DNA from: Vacuolonema iberomarrocanum LEGE 07170
GTDB lineage: Bacteria; Cyanobacteriota; Cyanobacteriia; Elainellales; Elainellaceae
NCBI GenBank assembly: GCA_015207365.1
Contig: JADEXA010000007.1
Coordinates: forward strand, 1-64,000
DNA: 64,000 nt
Reading direction: 5' to 3'
A model generated the notes under the pieces. It saw only the letters and a program-made list of their open reading frames with translations, was not told where the DNA came from and did not search any database. The translations under genes were made by a program, and so were the position numbers. Below, one piece after another: positions 44,705-54,339 of the stretch. Every line of letters starts with the position of its first letter. Position 1 is the first letter of the stretch.

Positions 44705-47002
44705 ATGTCTGTTCTTAATGCTTCTACCCTTGATGGTAGTAATGGTTTCGTTATTAATGGCGTGGCCGAAGATGATTTTTCGGGTCGTTCTGTCAGTGGC
44801 GCGGGGGACATCAACGGCGATGGCATTGATGATGTCATCATCGGGGCGTTTGGTGCCGACCCCAATGGGAATAACTTCGCCGGAACCAGTTATGTGGTGT
44901 TTGGCCGTCAAACGGGTTTTAGTCCGAGCCTTGACTTGGCCGCGCTCGATGGTAGCGATGGCTTTGCGATCAATGGTTTAGCCGAATTGGATCTATTGGG
45001 TCGTTCTGTCAGCGGAGCGGGGGATATTAATGGCGATGGTATCGACGATCTCATCATCGGGGCCTATGGTGCCGACCCCAATGGGAATAACTTCGCCGGA
45101 ACCAGTTATGTAGTGTTTGGTCGTCAGACGGGCTTTGGAGCCAACTTCGACCTGTCCACGCTCAACGGTAGCAATGGCTTCGCCATCAACGGTGTAGCCG
45201 AATTGGGCCAATCGGGTCGTTCTGTCAGTGGAGCGGGGGACATCAATGGCGATGGCATTGATGATCTAATTATTGGAGCGCCGTTTGCTGACCCAAATGG
45301 TCAGAGTTATGTGGTGTTTGGTCGCCAGATGGGATTTGAAGCCAACTTCGATCTGTCCACACTCAACGGTAGTAATGGCTTTGCGATCAATGGCGTAGCT
45401 AGCGATGATTCGTCAGGGTATTCGGTCAGTGGAGTGGGGGACATCAATGGCGATGGTATCAACGACCTCATCATCGGGGCAGACCGCGCCGACCCCAATG
45501 GCAATAGTGAGGCCGGAACCAGTTATGTGGTGTTCGGTCGCCAGACGGGCTTTGGCACTAGCCTTGACCTGTCCACGCTCAACGGTAGCAATGGCTTTGC
45601 AATCAACGGCGTAGCTAGCGGTGATCTTTCGGGATTTTCGGCGAGTGAGGCGGGGGACATCAACGGTGATGGTATCAACGACCTCATCATCGGGGCAGTG
45701 GGTACCGACCCCAATGGCACCAATAATGCTGGAACTAGTTATGTGGTGTTTGGTCGCCAGACGGGTTTTGACGCTAGCCTTGACCTGTCTATACTCGACG
45801 GTAGCAATGGCTTTGCAATCAATGGTGCAGCCGAATTGGAGCAATTTGTTCGTGCTGTCGGTGGGGCGGGGGATATCAATGGCGATGATATCGACGACCT
45901 CATCATCGGGGCAAGTGGTACCGACCCCAATGGCAATCTTAATGTTGGAGCCAGTTATGTGGTGTTTGGTCGCCAGACGGGCTTTGAGGCAAGTCTCGAC
46001 CTAGCCATGCTCGACAGTAGCAATAGCTTGACGATCAATGGCGTGGCTGCAGGGGACTTCTTTGGTGGCTCTGTGGCTGGAGCCGGGGATATCAATGGTG
46101 ATGGCATTGATGACGTGATCATTGGAGCAAGTGGTGCCGATCCTGATGGGAATAGTTCTGCTGGAAGCAGTTACGTGGTGTTTGGCCGTCGCGATGCTGA
46201 CCACTCCGGTCCCACTCCCGGTGACGATAACTTGACGGGTACCAACGGGCGCGATGTGATCTTTGCTCTGGCGGGCAACGACATTGTGCAAGGGTTGGGG
46301 GGTGCCGATCGCCTTGGAGGAGATGAGGGGAACGATATCCTCCTCGGGGGTGAAGGGAACGATCGCCTGTTTGGCGGCGATGGCAACGACAACCTCATCG
46401 GTGGTGCGGGGCGCGATCGCAGCCTTGGGGGTGAAGGGAACGATCGCTTGACGGGCGGTGCTGACAATGATCGCCTGGTTGGTGGTAATGGCGACGACAA
46501 CCTGATTGGTGGCGTCGGTGATGACACATTGATTGGGGGTGCCGATGACGATCGCCTCCTGGGTGCAGGGGGCAACGACCTGATGCGCGGCAACCTAGGC
46601 GATGACGTTCTCAATGGCGGCGCTGGTAACGATCGCCAATTTGGTGGTGCAGGGCGCGATCGCCTCAACGGGCAAGGGGGCAATGATGTGCTGCGCGGTG
46701 GAGCCGACCGAGATGTGTTGCGCGGCGGTGCAGGTAATGACCGCTTAATAGGCGAAGCGGGCAACGACCTGATTGCCACCGGAACAGGGAGCGATCGCAT
46801 TGTCATCCGCTCGGGTCAGGGCTTTGACCGGGTGACAGATTTTGCCGATGGACAAGATTTGATTGTTCTAGGGGGTATCCAATTTGGGCAACTCACGCTC
46901 CAGCAACAGGGTAGCGATGTACGCGTGTCGTTAGGGAATGAGAGCTTGCTGCTGTTGCAAAACCTGAATGTGGGACAACTTTCGCAGGCCGATTTCGTTT
47001 AG
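44705..47002 (+). CDS. FG-GAP repeat/RTX calcium-binding protein (first of tandem pair)
   Basis: Product of 765 residues without an N-terminal signal peptide. Residues about 1-490 are seven FG-GAP (integrin-alpha-like propeller) repeats of about 70 residues, each with a calcium loop [14 protein letters not shown] and ending [11 protein letters not shown]. Residues about 505-700 are RTX nonapeptides (GGxGNDxL), and the last 60 residues resemble type-I-secreted C-termini. A seven-bladed calcium propeller on the cell surface or outside is expected, probably exported by a type I system located elsewhere. Repeat 3 has lost about six residues. A strong AAGGAGTG precedes the start. Confidence 0.88.
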   Translation: MSVLNASTLDGSNGFVINGVAEDDFSGRSVSGAGDINGDGIDDVIIGAFGADPNGNNFAGTSYVVFGRQTGFSPSLDLAALDGSDGFAINGLAELDLLGRSVSGAGDINGDGIDDLIIGAYGADPNGNNFAGTSYVVFGRQTGFGANFDLSTLNGSNGFAINGVAELGQSGRSVSGAGDINGDGIDDLIIGAPFADPNGQSYVVFGRQMGFEANFDLSTLNGSNGFAINGVASDDSSGYSVSGVGDINGDGINDLIIGADRADPNGNSEAGTSYVVFGRQTGFGTSLDLSTLNGSNGFAINGVASGDLSGFSASEAGDINGDGINDLIIGAVGTDPNGTNNAGTSYVVFGRQTGFDASLDLSILDGSNGFAINGAAELEQFVRAVGGAGDINGDDIDDLIIGASGTDPNGNLNVGASYVVFGRQTGFEASLDLAMLDSSNSLTINGVAAGDFFGGSVAGAGDINGDGIDDVIIGASGADPDGNSSAGSSYVVFGRRDADHSGPTPGDDNLTGTNGRDVIFALAGNDIVQGLGGADRLGGDEGNDILLGGEGNDRLFGGDGNDNLIGGAGRDRSLGGEGNDRLTGGADNDRLVGGNGDDNLIGGVGDDTLIGGADDDRLLGAGGNDLMRGNLGDDVLNGGAGNDRQFGGAGRDRLNGQGGNDVLRGGADRDVLRGGAGNDRLIGEAGNDLIATGTGSDRIVIRSGQGFDRVTDFADGQDLIVLGGIQFGQLTLQQQGSDVRVSLGNESLLLLQNLNVGQLSQADFV

Positions 47003-47014
47003 GACTCTGAGTTA

Positions 47015-47107
47015 TAGCGCTATGCGCGTTAGTTAAACAGGGTTGTGTGTGGGCATGCTGCGCCTACACACAACCATTTCTGTGCCTGATGCGGTTGCAC
47101 ATCGCTA
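47015..47107. repeat. MITE-like repeat, family B copy 2
   Basis: Starts TAGCGCTATGCGCGTTAG and ends ATCGCTA, inverted relative to copy 1 at 13090. It sits just after the first RTX stop codon. The same place after the second RTX gene (50019-50050) has continuous sequence without it. Confidence 0.75.
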
Positions 47108-47153
47108 TCAACAAAATCTGGATTTGATAGTACGCTCCTCAGACTATTTGTTG

Positions 47154-47182
47154 AAACATTGGGTGGCGCGCACCCAATGTTT
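47154..47182 (+). terminator. Terminator-like hairpin after the first RTX gene
   Basis: AAACATTGGGTG pairs with CACCCAATGTTT around GCGCG. The hairpin after the second gene (50093-50122) has the same position and a related sequence. Confidence 0.65.
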
Positions 47183-47203
47183 ATGAGCGGAAATTTTATG
47201 CGT

Positions 47204-47435
47204 GGAAATAGTCAATGGTTTGTGCAGACAACTCAATCAATCGAGCGTCCTGCTCGAATAGGCGATGGTTACTGAAGTAAACACCGCACAGGTTCTCACA
47301 TAACTGCCGAAAGATCTCAAGTGGGCTCCCTACACTAAGCGTGGTGCAAAGCAAGGATGAGAATTTAGCCCTTTCATCCTAAAAGCGTTTGCCCTTTCTA
47401 GTCCTAAATCACATTGTAGTAAGGAGTGACTCTTT
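47204..47435 (+). repeat. Duplicated leader of the second RTX gene
   Basis: Second copy of the 44468-44704 leader, ending with the same AAGGAGTGACTCTTT before ATG. Near identity points to a recent duplication or to gene conversion. Confidence 0.85.
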
Positions 47436-50018
47436 ATGTCTTTTGGTTCTGTTCTTAATGCTTCTACCCTTGATGGTAGTAATGGCTTCATTATCAATGG
47501 TGTGGCCGAAAATGATCGCTCGGGGCGTTCTGTCAGTGGCGCGGGGGACATCAATGGCGATGGTATCGACGACCTTATCATCGGGGCGTATGGTGCTGCC
47601 CCCAATGGCAATAGTGGTGCCGGAGCCAGTTATGTGGTGTTTGGCAGCCAGACAGGTTTTAGTGCCAGCCTTGACTTGGCTGCGCTCGATGGTAGCAATG
47701 GCTTTGTGATCAATGGCTTAGCCGAAGATGATCTTTTGGGGCGTTCTGTCAGTGGCGCGGGGGACATCAATGGCGATGGTATCGACGACCTTATCATCGG
47801 GGCGTATGGTGCTGCCCCCAATGGGAATAACTTTGCCGGAATCAGTTATGTGGTATTTGGTCGTCAGATGGGCTTTAGCACTAGCCTTGATTTGGACACG
47901 CTCAATGGTAGCAATGGCTTTGCGATCAACGGTGTAGCCGAATTTGACCTATCGGGGCGTTCTGTCAGTGGGGCGGGGGATATCAATGGTGATGGTATCG
48001 ACGACCTTATCATCGGTGCAGATGGTGCCGACCCCAATGGAAATCGCTTCGCTGGAACCAGTTATGTGGTGTTTGGCCGCCAGACGGGTTTTGACGCCAA
48101 CTTCGACCTGTCCACACTCGACGGCAGCAATGGCTTTGTAATCAATGGCTTGGTCGAAGATGATTTCTCGGGGTATTCGGTGAGTGGTGCGGGGGATATC
48201 AACGGCGATGGTATCGATGACCTCATTATCGGGGCGTATGGTGCTAACCCCAATGGCAATAGTGACGCCGGAACCAGTTATGTGGTGTTTGGTCGCCAAA
48301 CAGGCTTTGACGCCAACTTCGACCTGTCCACGCTCAACGGTAGCAATGGCTTTGCGATCAATGGCGTAGCTGGCGGTGATAACTCGGGGTATTCGGTGAG
48401 TGAGGCGGGGGATATCAACGGCGATGGTATCGACGACCTCATCATCGGAGCAGTGGGTACCGACCCCAACGGGAATCGCTTCGCCGGAACCAGTTATGTG
48501 GTGTTTGGCAGCCAGACGGGCTTTGACGCTAGCCTTGACCTGTCCACGCTCAACGGCAGCAATGGCTTTGCGATCAATGGTGTAGCCGAATTGGACCAAT
48601 TGGGTCGTGCCATAAGCGGAGCAGGGGATATGAACGGCGATGGTATCGACGACCTCATCATCGGAGCAGATAATGCCGACAATAACTATATCGGAGCCAG
48701 TTATGTGGTGTTTGGTCGCCGGACGGAGTTTGAGGCAAGCCTTGACCTAGCCACGCTTGACGGTAGCAACGGCTTTACAATCAATGGCGTAGTTGCAGAT
48801 GGCGACTTTGGTCAATCTGTGAGTGGTGCGGGAGATATTAACGGGGATGGCATTAATGATGTGATCATTGGAGCTGCCTCTGTCGATCCTGATGGAAATA
48901 GTAATGCTGGGAGCAGCTACATAGTGTTTGGCCGTCCAGTGCCCAGCCTCCAGATTAGCGATGTTCAGGTTAATGAAGGGGATGCTGGAACGACAGCGGC
49001 TCGCTTCACTGTCTCGCTCTCCAATGCTACTCTCCAGACCGTGACCGTTGATTTCGCAGTCACTGATGCTACTGCTACCGCTGGTAGCGATTACACGGCT
49101 ACCAGCGGCACCTTGACGTTTGCCCGTGGAGAGACCACCGCCACGCTCACCGTCGATATTCTGGGCGATACACAGCTAGAAGGGGATGAAACTTTTACTG
49201 TTACCCTTCGAAACCCCACCAATGCAACACTAAGTGATGCCGAAGGGATTGGCACCATTCGCGATGATGACCGCGCTGGTCCTACTCCCGGTGACGATAA
49301 CCTGACGGGCACCAATGGGCGCGATGTGATCTTTGCTCTGGCGGGTAATGACATCGTGAGAGGATTAGGCGACAGCGATCGCCTCTTTGGTGAAGATGGC
49401 AACGACCGCCTTTTTGGTGGTGAGGGTGATGATCGCCTGATTGGTGGCAATGGCAACGATACGGCGAGTGGTGGGCCAGGGAACGATCGCATCCTGGGGG
49501 ATGATGGCCGCGATCGCTTACTTGGCAACATTGGCAATGACCGCCTAGTGGGTGGCAATGGTAATGATGTGCTATTTGGGGGCGTGGGCAATGACACATT
49601 GATTGGCAGAACCGACGATGACCGTTTGCTGGCGGCGGCGGGCAATGACCTGTTACGGGGCAACCTGGGCAACGACACCCTCAATGGCCAAGGGGGCAAT
49701 GATACGTTGCGGGGTGGTGATGGCGATGATACGTTGCGGGGCGGCGTCGGCAATGACCGCATTCTGGGTGACGCGGGTAACGACCTGATTGAGACCGGAA
49801 GCGGGCGCGATCGCATTGTTATCCGACGCGGTCAAGGTCTTGATCGGGTAACGGACTTCACTGATGGTCAGGATCTGATTGCTCTAGGCGGCATCCAGTT
49901 TAGAAAACTCACCATTCAGCAACTGGGTAACGACGTGCTTGTATCCAAGGGGACTGAGAGCCTACTCATCCTGCAAAACTTGAATGTGGAGCAAATTTCG
50001 CGGGCCGATTTCGTTTAG
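47436..50018 (+). CDS. FG-GAP/Calx-beta/RTX protein (second of tandem pair)
   Basis: Product of 860 residues, paralogous to the preceding gene over its whole length. It has seven FG-GAP repeats (residues about 1-495), then a Calx-beta domain of about 105 residues ([19 protein letters not shown] to [10 protein letters not shown]), then RTX nonapeptides and the same C-terminal tail. The Calx-beta domain is entirely absent from the first copy; the sequences rejoin at [20 protein letters not shown]. The start has three extra codons ([10 protein letters not shown] against MSVLNAS). Calcium-dependent surface or secreted protein; its partner and role are unknown. Confidence 0.88.
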   Translation: MSFGSVLNASTLDGSNGFIINGVAENDRSGRSVSGAGDINGDGIDDLIIGAYGAAPNGNSGAGASYVVFGSQTGFSASLDLAALDGSNGFVINGLAEDDLLGRSVSGAGDINGDGIDDLIIGAYGAAPNGNNFAGISYVVFGRQMGFSTSLDLDTLNGSNGFAINGVAEFDLSGRSVSGAGDINGDGIDDLIIGADGADPNGNRFAGTSYVVFGRQTGFDANFDLSTLDGSNGFVINGLVEDDFSGYSVSGAGDINGDGIDDLIIGAYGANPNGNSDAGTSYVVFGRQTGFDANFDLSTLNGSNGFAINGVAGGDNSGYSVSEAGDINGDGIDDLIIGAVGTDPNGNRFAGTSYVVFGSQTGFDASLDLSTLNGSNGFAINGVAELDQLGRAISGAGDMNGDGIDDLIIGADNADNNYIGASYVVFGRRTEFEASLDLATLDGSNGFTINGVVADGDFGQSVSGAGDINGDGINDVIIGAASVDPDGNSNAGSSYIVFGRPVPSLQISDVQVNEGDAGTTAARFTVSLSNATLQTVTVDFAVTDATATAGSDYTATSGTLTFARGETTATLTVDILGDTQLEGDETFTVTLRNPTNATLSDAEGIGTIRDDDRAGPTPGDDNLTGTNGRDVIFALAGNDIVRGLGDSDRLFGEDGNDRLFGGEGDDRLIGGNGNDTASGGPGNDRILGDDGRDRLLGNIGNDRLVGGNGNDVLFGGVGNDTLIGRTDDDRLLAAAGNDLLRGNLGNDTLNGQGGNDTLRGGDGDDTLRGGVGNDRILGDAGNDLIETGSGRDRIVIRRGQGLDRVTDFTDGQDLIALGGIQFRKLTIQQLGNDVLVSKGTESLLILQNLNVEQISRADFV

Positions 50019-50092
50019 GATTCTGAATTAAACAAAATTCAGATTTGATAGCACGCTCCTCAGACTGTTGGTTGTCCTCAGACTGTCTGTTG

Positions 50093-50124
50093 AAAGAATG
50101 GGTGGCGTGCCACCCATTCTTTTT
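50093..50124 (+). terminator. Terminator after the second RTX gene
   Basis: AAAGAATGGGTGGC pairs with GCCACCCATTCTTT around GT, ending in a T-run. Confidence 0.75.
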
Positions 50125-50185
50125 CACAAGCCTCGCACTTTCATAAGCCTCAACGATTTACACAATCCGTTTTATATCCGTCCGG

Positions 50186-52429
50186 GTGAAGGACTTCTGC
50201 GTTAGTGTATTGCTGATGTTGCTGTTTTTTGGACGGGGGATAGGTCGGCTCATGGCGCAGGCAGGGCGAAAGCAAAGAATTTTGTTGAGAGCAGCGGGGG
50301 CATCGGTACTGGCACTGGGGACGATCGCTGTCGTAGGAGGCGCGTTCCGAGGTTTTTCCCCTTCGGCAAATGTCAGCCCTGTCGTTACCGAAGAACTGGC
50401 ACTGGAAACAACGGATGAAGACTCTCGGGTACTGTCTCTGGTTAACCTAGAGCCAGCGGAACGGGCAGAGACGCTGGAGGCGATCGCATCAGAACGAGGT
50501 TCCCTTGAACAAGCACGCGCCCGATACCTGCTGGCCGCAGACCTGATCCGTCAGGGACGTGGGGGGTCGGCGCTTCCCCATCTCGAAGGGTTGGAAGACG
50601 ACTACCCGGTGCTGGCTCCAGCGATTCTGGCGCAGCGAGCCCAGGCGCAGACGGCGACGGGTGATGCAGAGGCGGCAATGGCAACCTGGCAGCGATTGCT
50701 GGATGAGTTTCCCGAAAGCCCGATGACCGTTGAGGCGAAAGAAGCACTGGGCGCAGAGAATGAAGCGCTGTTGCAGGAGGCGATCGCCCGTTTTCCCGCC
50801 CATCCCCGCACGTTGCAGATCGTGCTGAACAAGTTGGTCGAAAATCCGAACCAGCCGGAGTTGCTATTGCTGCTGGCACGGCATGGGGTAGATTTGCCCG
50901 ATGTGACGGGTGTGCTGGATCGGTTGGTGGCAGAATATGCTGACCAGTTGACTCCAGAGGATTGGGAAGCGATCGCCTTTGCGTACTGGGAAAATCTGCG
51001 CTATGACGACGCGGGTAATGCCTATGCCAATGCAACGCCGACGGCTGTGAATCTGTATCGGGCGGGGCGCGGGGCCCATATTGGCGATCGCCGCGATGAT
51101 GCCTTAACCTACTACCAGCAAGCGATTCAAGAGTTTCCTGAAGCTCCTGAAACGGCAACTGCTATGCTGCGGATGGCTGACCTGGCGCGTCCCCCAGAAT
51201 CGGGACTCCTGTATTTGGATCAAGTCATCCAGCGCTTTCCTGATCGCGCCGGTGAGGCGTTGTTGCAGAAGTCGGAATTGCTTGACCAATTGAGTAGCCC
51301 CGACGCGGCTTCCCAGGCACGGCAAACCCTGCTAACGGAGTACAGCGACTCCGCTGCCGCTGCCGAGCTGCGCTGGGGTTTGGCGGAACGCAGCGTGGAG
51401 CAGGGAGAGCTAGCGGCTGCACAAACCTGGGCTGCAGAAGTTATTGAGCAAAACCCCACAAGCGAAGAAGCACCCGAAGCCGCCTACTGGCTGGGCAAAT
51501 GGGCCCTCGACCAGGGCAATGAAGCTGCCGCTCAAGCTCGCTTTGAAGCGGTATTGCAGCGCTACCCAGAGTCGTATTACGCTTGGCGATCGGCGACGAT
51601 GCTGGGGTGGGATGTGGGCGACTTTACTACCGTGCGCTACCAGCAGCCCGACGTGCAACCATTGGGACATCGCATTACGCCCCCGGTCGGGTCAGACGCC
51701 CTGATCGAACTCTACAAACTGGGCCAAGATCGCGATGCCTATGCCCACTGGCAAACGGAGTTTACCAATGCTAAAGAGCCCTCGGTTTCCGAGCAGTTTA
51801 CGGATGGGTTGATGCGCCTCGGCGTAAATGACAACCTGGATGGCATTTACATGATTTCTACCCTGCGGCGGCGCACCGACCCTACCGAGCAAGCCGAGTA
51901 TCAATCCCTCCGACAGCAAACGGCTTACTGGGAAGCCCTCTACCCGTTTCCTTACATGGATGTAGTGGAAAGCTGGGCGGCGGAACGGCAGCTCAACCCT
52001 ATGCTTGTCATTGCTCTGATGCGCCAGGAATCGCGCTTTGAGCCCAAAATCCGCTCGGTCGTTGGAGCGGTGGGGTTGATGCAGGTAATGCCCTCGACCG
52101 GCGAATGGATTGCAGGACAAATCGACCTGACGGACTACAACCTGGAAGACCCTGACGACAATGTGAAGCTGGGAACCTGGTATCTGGACTACACCCACGA
52201 AACCTATGCCGACCACTCGATGCTGGCGATCGCCAGCTACAATGCTGGCCCTGGCAATGTGGATGATTGGATGAATCGCTTTGGTTTGGACGACCCCGAT
52301 CGCTTCGTAGAGCAGATTCCGTTCCCCGAAACGAAGGGCTATGTTGAGGCAGTATTCGAGAACTACTGGAACTATTTGCGGCTCTACAATCCGGCGATCG
52401 CCCAACAAATGGAACGGCTCAACAACTAA
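50186..52429 (+). CDS. Soluble lytic transglycosylase with TPR-like region
   Basis: Cleaves peptidoglycan glycan strands. The 747-residue product has an N-terminal membrane or signal helix (AAGASVLALGTIAVVGGAF), about 480 residues of alpha-helical repeats forming a superhelix as in Slt70, and a C-terminal goose-lysozyme-like domain. The catalytic Glu is in MRQESRFEPK (about residue 615), followed by SVVGAVGLMQVMPSTGEW and ASYNAGPGNVDDWMNRF. The start is uncertain: GTG at 50186 or an internal ATG (MAQAGRKQR) that leaves a better signal. The stop codon overlaps a family A repeat by one base. Confidence 0.9.
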   Translation: MKDFCVSVLLMLLFFGRGIGRLMAQAGRKQRILLRAAGASVLALGTIAVVGGAFRGFSPSANVSPVVTEELALETTDEDSRVLSLVNLEPAERAETLEAIASERGSLEQARARYLLAADLIRQGRGGSALPHLEGLEDDYPVLAPAILAQRAQAQTATGDAEAAMATWQRLLDEFPESPMTVEAKEALGAENEALLQEAIARFPAHPRTLQIVLNKLVENPNQPELLLLLARHGVDLPDVTGVLDRLVAEYADQLTPEDWEAIAFAYWENLRYDDAGNAYANATPTAVNLYRAGRGAHIGDRRDDALTYYQQAIQEFPEAPETATAMLRMADLARPPESGLLYLDQVIQRFPDRAGEALLQKSELLDQLSSPDAASQARQTLLTEYSDSAAAAELRWGLAERSVEQGELAAAQTWAAEVIEQNPTSEEAPEAAYWLGKWALDQGNEAAAQARFEAVLQRYPESYYAWRSATMLGWDVGDFTTVRYQQPDVQPLGHRITPPVGSDALIELYKLGQDRDAYAHWQTEFTNAKEPSVSEQFTDGLMRLGVNDNLDGIYMISTLRRRTDPTEQAEYQSLRQQTAYWEALYPFPYMDVVESWAAERQLNPMLVIALMRQESRFEPKIRSVVGAVGLMQVMPSTGEWIAGQIDLTDYNLEDPDDNVKLGTWYLDYTHETYADHSMLAIASYNAGPGNVDDWMNRFGLDDPDRFVEQIPFPETKGYVEAVFENYWNYLRLYNPAIAQQMERLNN

Positions 52430-52529
52430 TACAAATTCTACGAAAAACAAAACCAGATCATTTTTTGAAAGCCCCGCAGTGCGGGGCTTTCAAAAAATGA
52501 TCTGTAGTGGGTTCTTAGCGAATTGGTAT
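52429..52529. repeat. MITE-like repeat, family A copy 2
   Basis: 101 bp from ATACAAATTCTACG to AGCGAATTGGTAT, inverted relative to copy 1. Its hairpin tip is CCCCGCAGTGCGGGG where copy 1 has CCGCGCACTGCGCGG. It begins in the last base of the transglycosylase stop codon. Confidence 0.75.
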
Positions 52530-52619
52530 AGTATCAAATCCGGTTGAAGACCCAACTATCGTTTGTGGCCACTGCAAAGCAGCGGCCACAAAATCAACAA
52601 AATGCGTAAGTCTTGTTGA
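52530..52619. repeat. Chimeric repeat of families C and D
   Basis: The left half (TATCAAATCCGGTTGAAG, CAACTATCGTTTGTGGCC) matches family C; the right end (ATCAACAAAATGCGTAAGTC) matches family D. It abuts the family A copy directly, so two elements lie back to back. Confidence 0.55.
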
Positions 52620-52620
52620 T

Positions 52621-53118
52621 TTAGAACAGGTAAATTCCACCTGTTTCCGTGATCACCATGGAGCGACCGCCCGGAATATCGCTCAGTTGCTCGCTGACCA
52701 CAATCTCGATGACATTGTCTTCTGCCGAGACAACATACAGGTTGATGCCGATTTCATCTTCTAGGGGATAGGCCAGCAAAGAAAGCGGGGGCGGCAGATA
52801 ACTGGTGTGGGTTGTCCCAAAGGAGATTTCTCCAAGGGGCGGCAGTTCTCGCTGCAACGCAATGGGCTCGGTCAGCTCAAAGATGATGGGTAGCTCGCCT
52901 CCATTGACCACATCAATGCGGATGGGGCTGTCGGGATCAACTCGGGCAAGCGGAGGTTCCGCAAATGGATCTTCTGGGGAAGAGGTTTGTGCAATGACGG
53001 ACTCGAAGGCTGGAGGCTCACCTGATGGAGAAATCACATTGGCGGACGCAACCGTAGCTTGTCCAATGCCCAACAGCACTGAAACAAGCCCCAATGCAAG
53101 AGAAGGATGAAATTGCAT
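52621..53118 (-). CDS. Small secreted protein, function unknown
   Basis: Product of 165 residues with a clear signal peptide (SLALGLVSVLLGIGQATVASA, cleavage near residue 27). The mature part is acidic and Pro-rich, with several beta-strand-like segments (IRIDVVNGGELPIIFELTEP, IGINLYVVSAEDNVIEIVVS) suggesting a small all-beta domain. I do not recognise the family. It stands alone. Confidence 0.7.
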   Translation of the reverse strand: MQFHPSLALGLVSVLLGIGQATVASANVISPSGEPPAFESVIAQTSSPEDPFAEPPLARVDPDSPIRIDVVNGGELPIIFELTEPIALQRELPPLGEISFGTTHTSYLPPPLSLLAYPLEDEIGINLYVVSAEDNVIEIVVSEQLSDIPGGRSMVITETGGIYLF

Positions 53119-53181
53119 AAATAGTCAAGGATTGAGAAACGAACAAATCAGCCGAAGAATAACACGAAAAGACGCGCCGCC

Positions 53182-53220
53182 ATCTGCGACCGCTATCTGC
53201 GGCCGCTATCTGCGGCTGCT
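53182..53220. repeat. Three tandem 13-bp repeats
   Basis: ATCTGCGACCGCT, ATCTGCGGCCGCT and ATCTGCGGCTGCT follow each other directly about 65 bases upstream of the secreted-protein gene. They may be slippage or lie in its promoter. The rest of the 53119-53433 spacer shows no gene. Confidence 0.7.
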
Positions 53221-53433
53221 CTAGATAGCAGCTCCTGACCTTGCAGTTTGGCAAATCTCTGCCAGATCTGGGTGCGTCAAGGATTGCTGGCGCGATCGTG
53301 TGGATAGAGCTTATGGGCAATACCCACTCTATCCATTCAGCTAAGACGTTAAATTCGGTCTTTTTGTGGCCTGAAATAATTGGGGTTTTGGGATTTCAGA
53401 ACGCATAGAAATATCTAATTTTTCAGACCCGCT

Positions 53434-54252
53434 CTAAGCTCGAAGTTGTGCGGTGGCAAAGGTCGATTCGGCGAGATGGAGATCGGTGTGATAAGCCATT
53501 TGGATTTGGCGATCGCCCCGTTCTCCAACAGTTGCAAACTGATCGAACAAGTCATCTAACGCTTTGCGCATACCGTCGTAAGCCGCACCCGATTTGGGGA
53601 GATAGGATGCACTCAGGGTGAGCCCAATCAAGGCTTCGTAGCTCATCGGGCGCTTCCATTTAAAGACATAGAGGCGATAGTTCGTGAACTGAGGCGCATA
53701 GGCAACGCGCTCGGCGGCTTGAAACTCGGTAAGAACCTTGACTTGGCGATCCGATGCATGACGGATGATGTCTTCATACTGTCCAGTAAAGTCATCGTCA
53801 GTATTGCGTTTGTTCCAGAGCAAACCCAGGCGACCGTCGGGCTTGAGGATGCGTTGAAACTCGGCCAGCGCTAGGGGGGTGTTGAACCAATGAAAAGCTT
53901 GACAGCAAGTAACCAGGTCAAAGTGATGGCTGGGAAGTCGGGTATCTTCGGCAGGAGCCGCATGAAACGTGACATGGGGGTGAGGGATGGCCGCTTTGCG
54001 CATGGCGGCGTTGGGCTCAACCGCTGTGACGGCAATGTGGCGATCGCCCAAGAGTCTCGCTCCAATCCCTGTGCCCGCCCCGACATCAGCAACGGTGAGA
54101 GTTTTCGGATTTCCCAAATCTCTGAGGAGGGTGGCGATTGCCTCGGGGGGATAGCTGGGGCGAAAGCGAGCGTAGTCTTGAGCGCGATTCGAGAAGCGAT
54201 GGAGAGGGTTTTGGAGATGAAGCGGTATTAGATTTGTCATTAGATTTGTCAT
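53434..54252 (-). CDS. Class I SAM-dependent methyltransferase
   Basis: Product of 272 residues. SAM motif I is LTVADVGAGTGIGARLL, motif II has acidic AVEPNAAM, and FDLVTCCQAFHWFN with LKPDGRLGLLWN follow. These are typical of Ubie/Methyltransf_11 proteins. The catalytic partner domain is helical. The substrate is unknown. The start is doubled: ATGACAAATCTA occurs twice in tandem (54229-54252), so translation could begin at either Met (MTNLMTNL). Confidence 0.85.
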   Translation of the reverse strand: MTNLMTNLIPLHLQNPLHRFSNRAQDYARFRPSYPPEAIATLLRDLGNPKTLTVADVGAGTGIGARLLGDRHIAVTAVEPNAAMRKAAIPHPHVTFHAAPAEDTRLPSHHFDLVTCCQAFHWFNTPLALAEFQRILKPDGRLGLLWNKRNTDDDFTGQYEDIIRHASDRQVKVLTEFQAAERVAYAPQFTNYRLYVFKWKRPMSYEALIGLTLSASYLPKSGAAYDGMRKALDDLFDQFATVGERGDRQIQMAYHTDLHLAESTFATAQLRA

Positions 54253-54339
54253 GAGCCAAAGATACCCGTTGAACTGCGTTAGGAATGTTTCCTTGCAAAT
54301 TATCCTAGTTCAACGGGGGACCCCACGATCCCCTATCTA

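Noticed and set aside
44800..46160. Regularly spaced repeats resembling a CRISPR array
   Set aside because: Spacing is about 216 bases, the repeats are coding and degenerate, and they correspond to propeller blades.
45413..48599. Long minus-strand frames with regular repeats
   Set aside because: They are shadows of the FG-GAP repeats; periodicity comes from the plus-strand genes.
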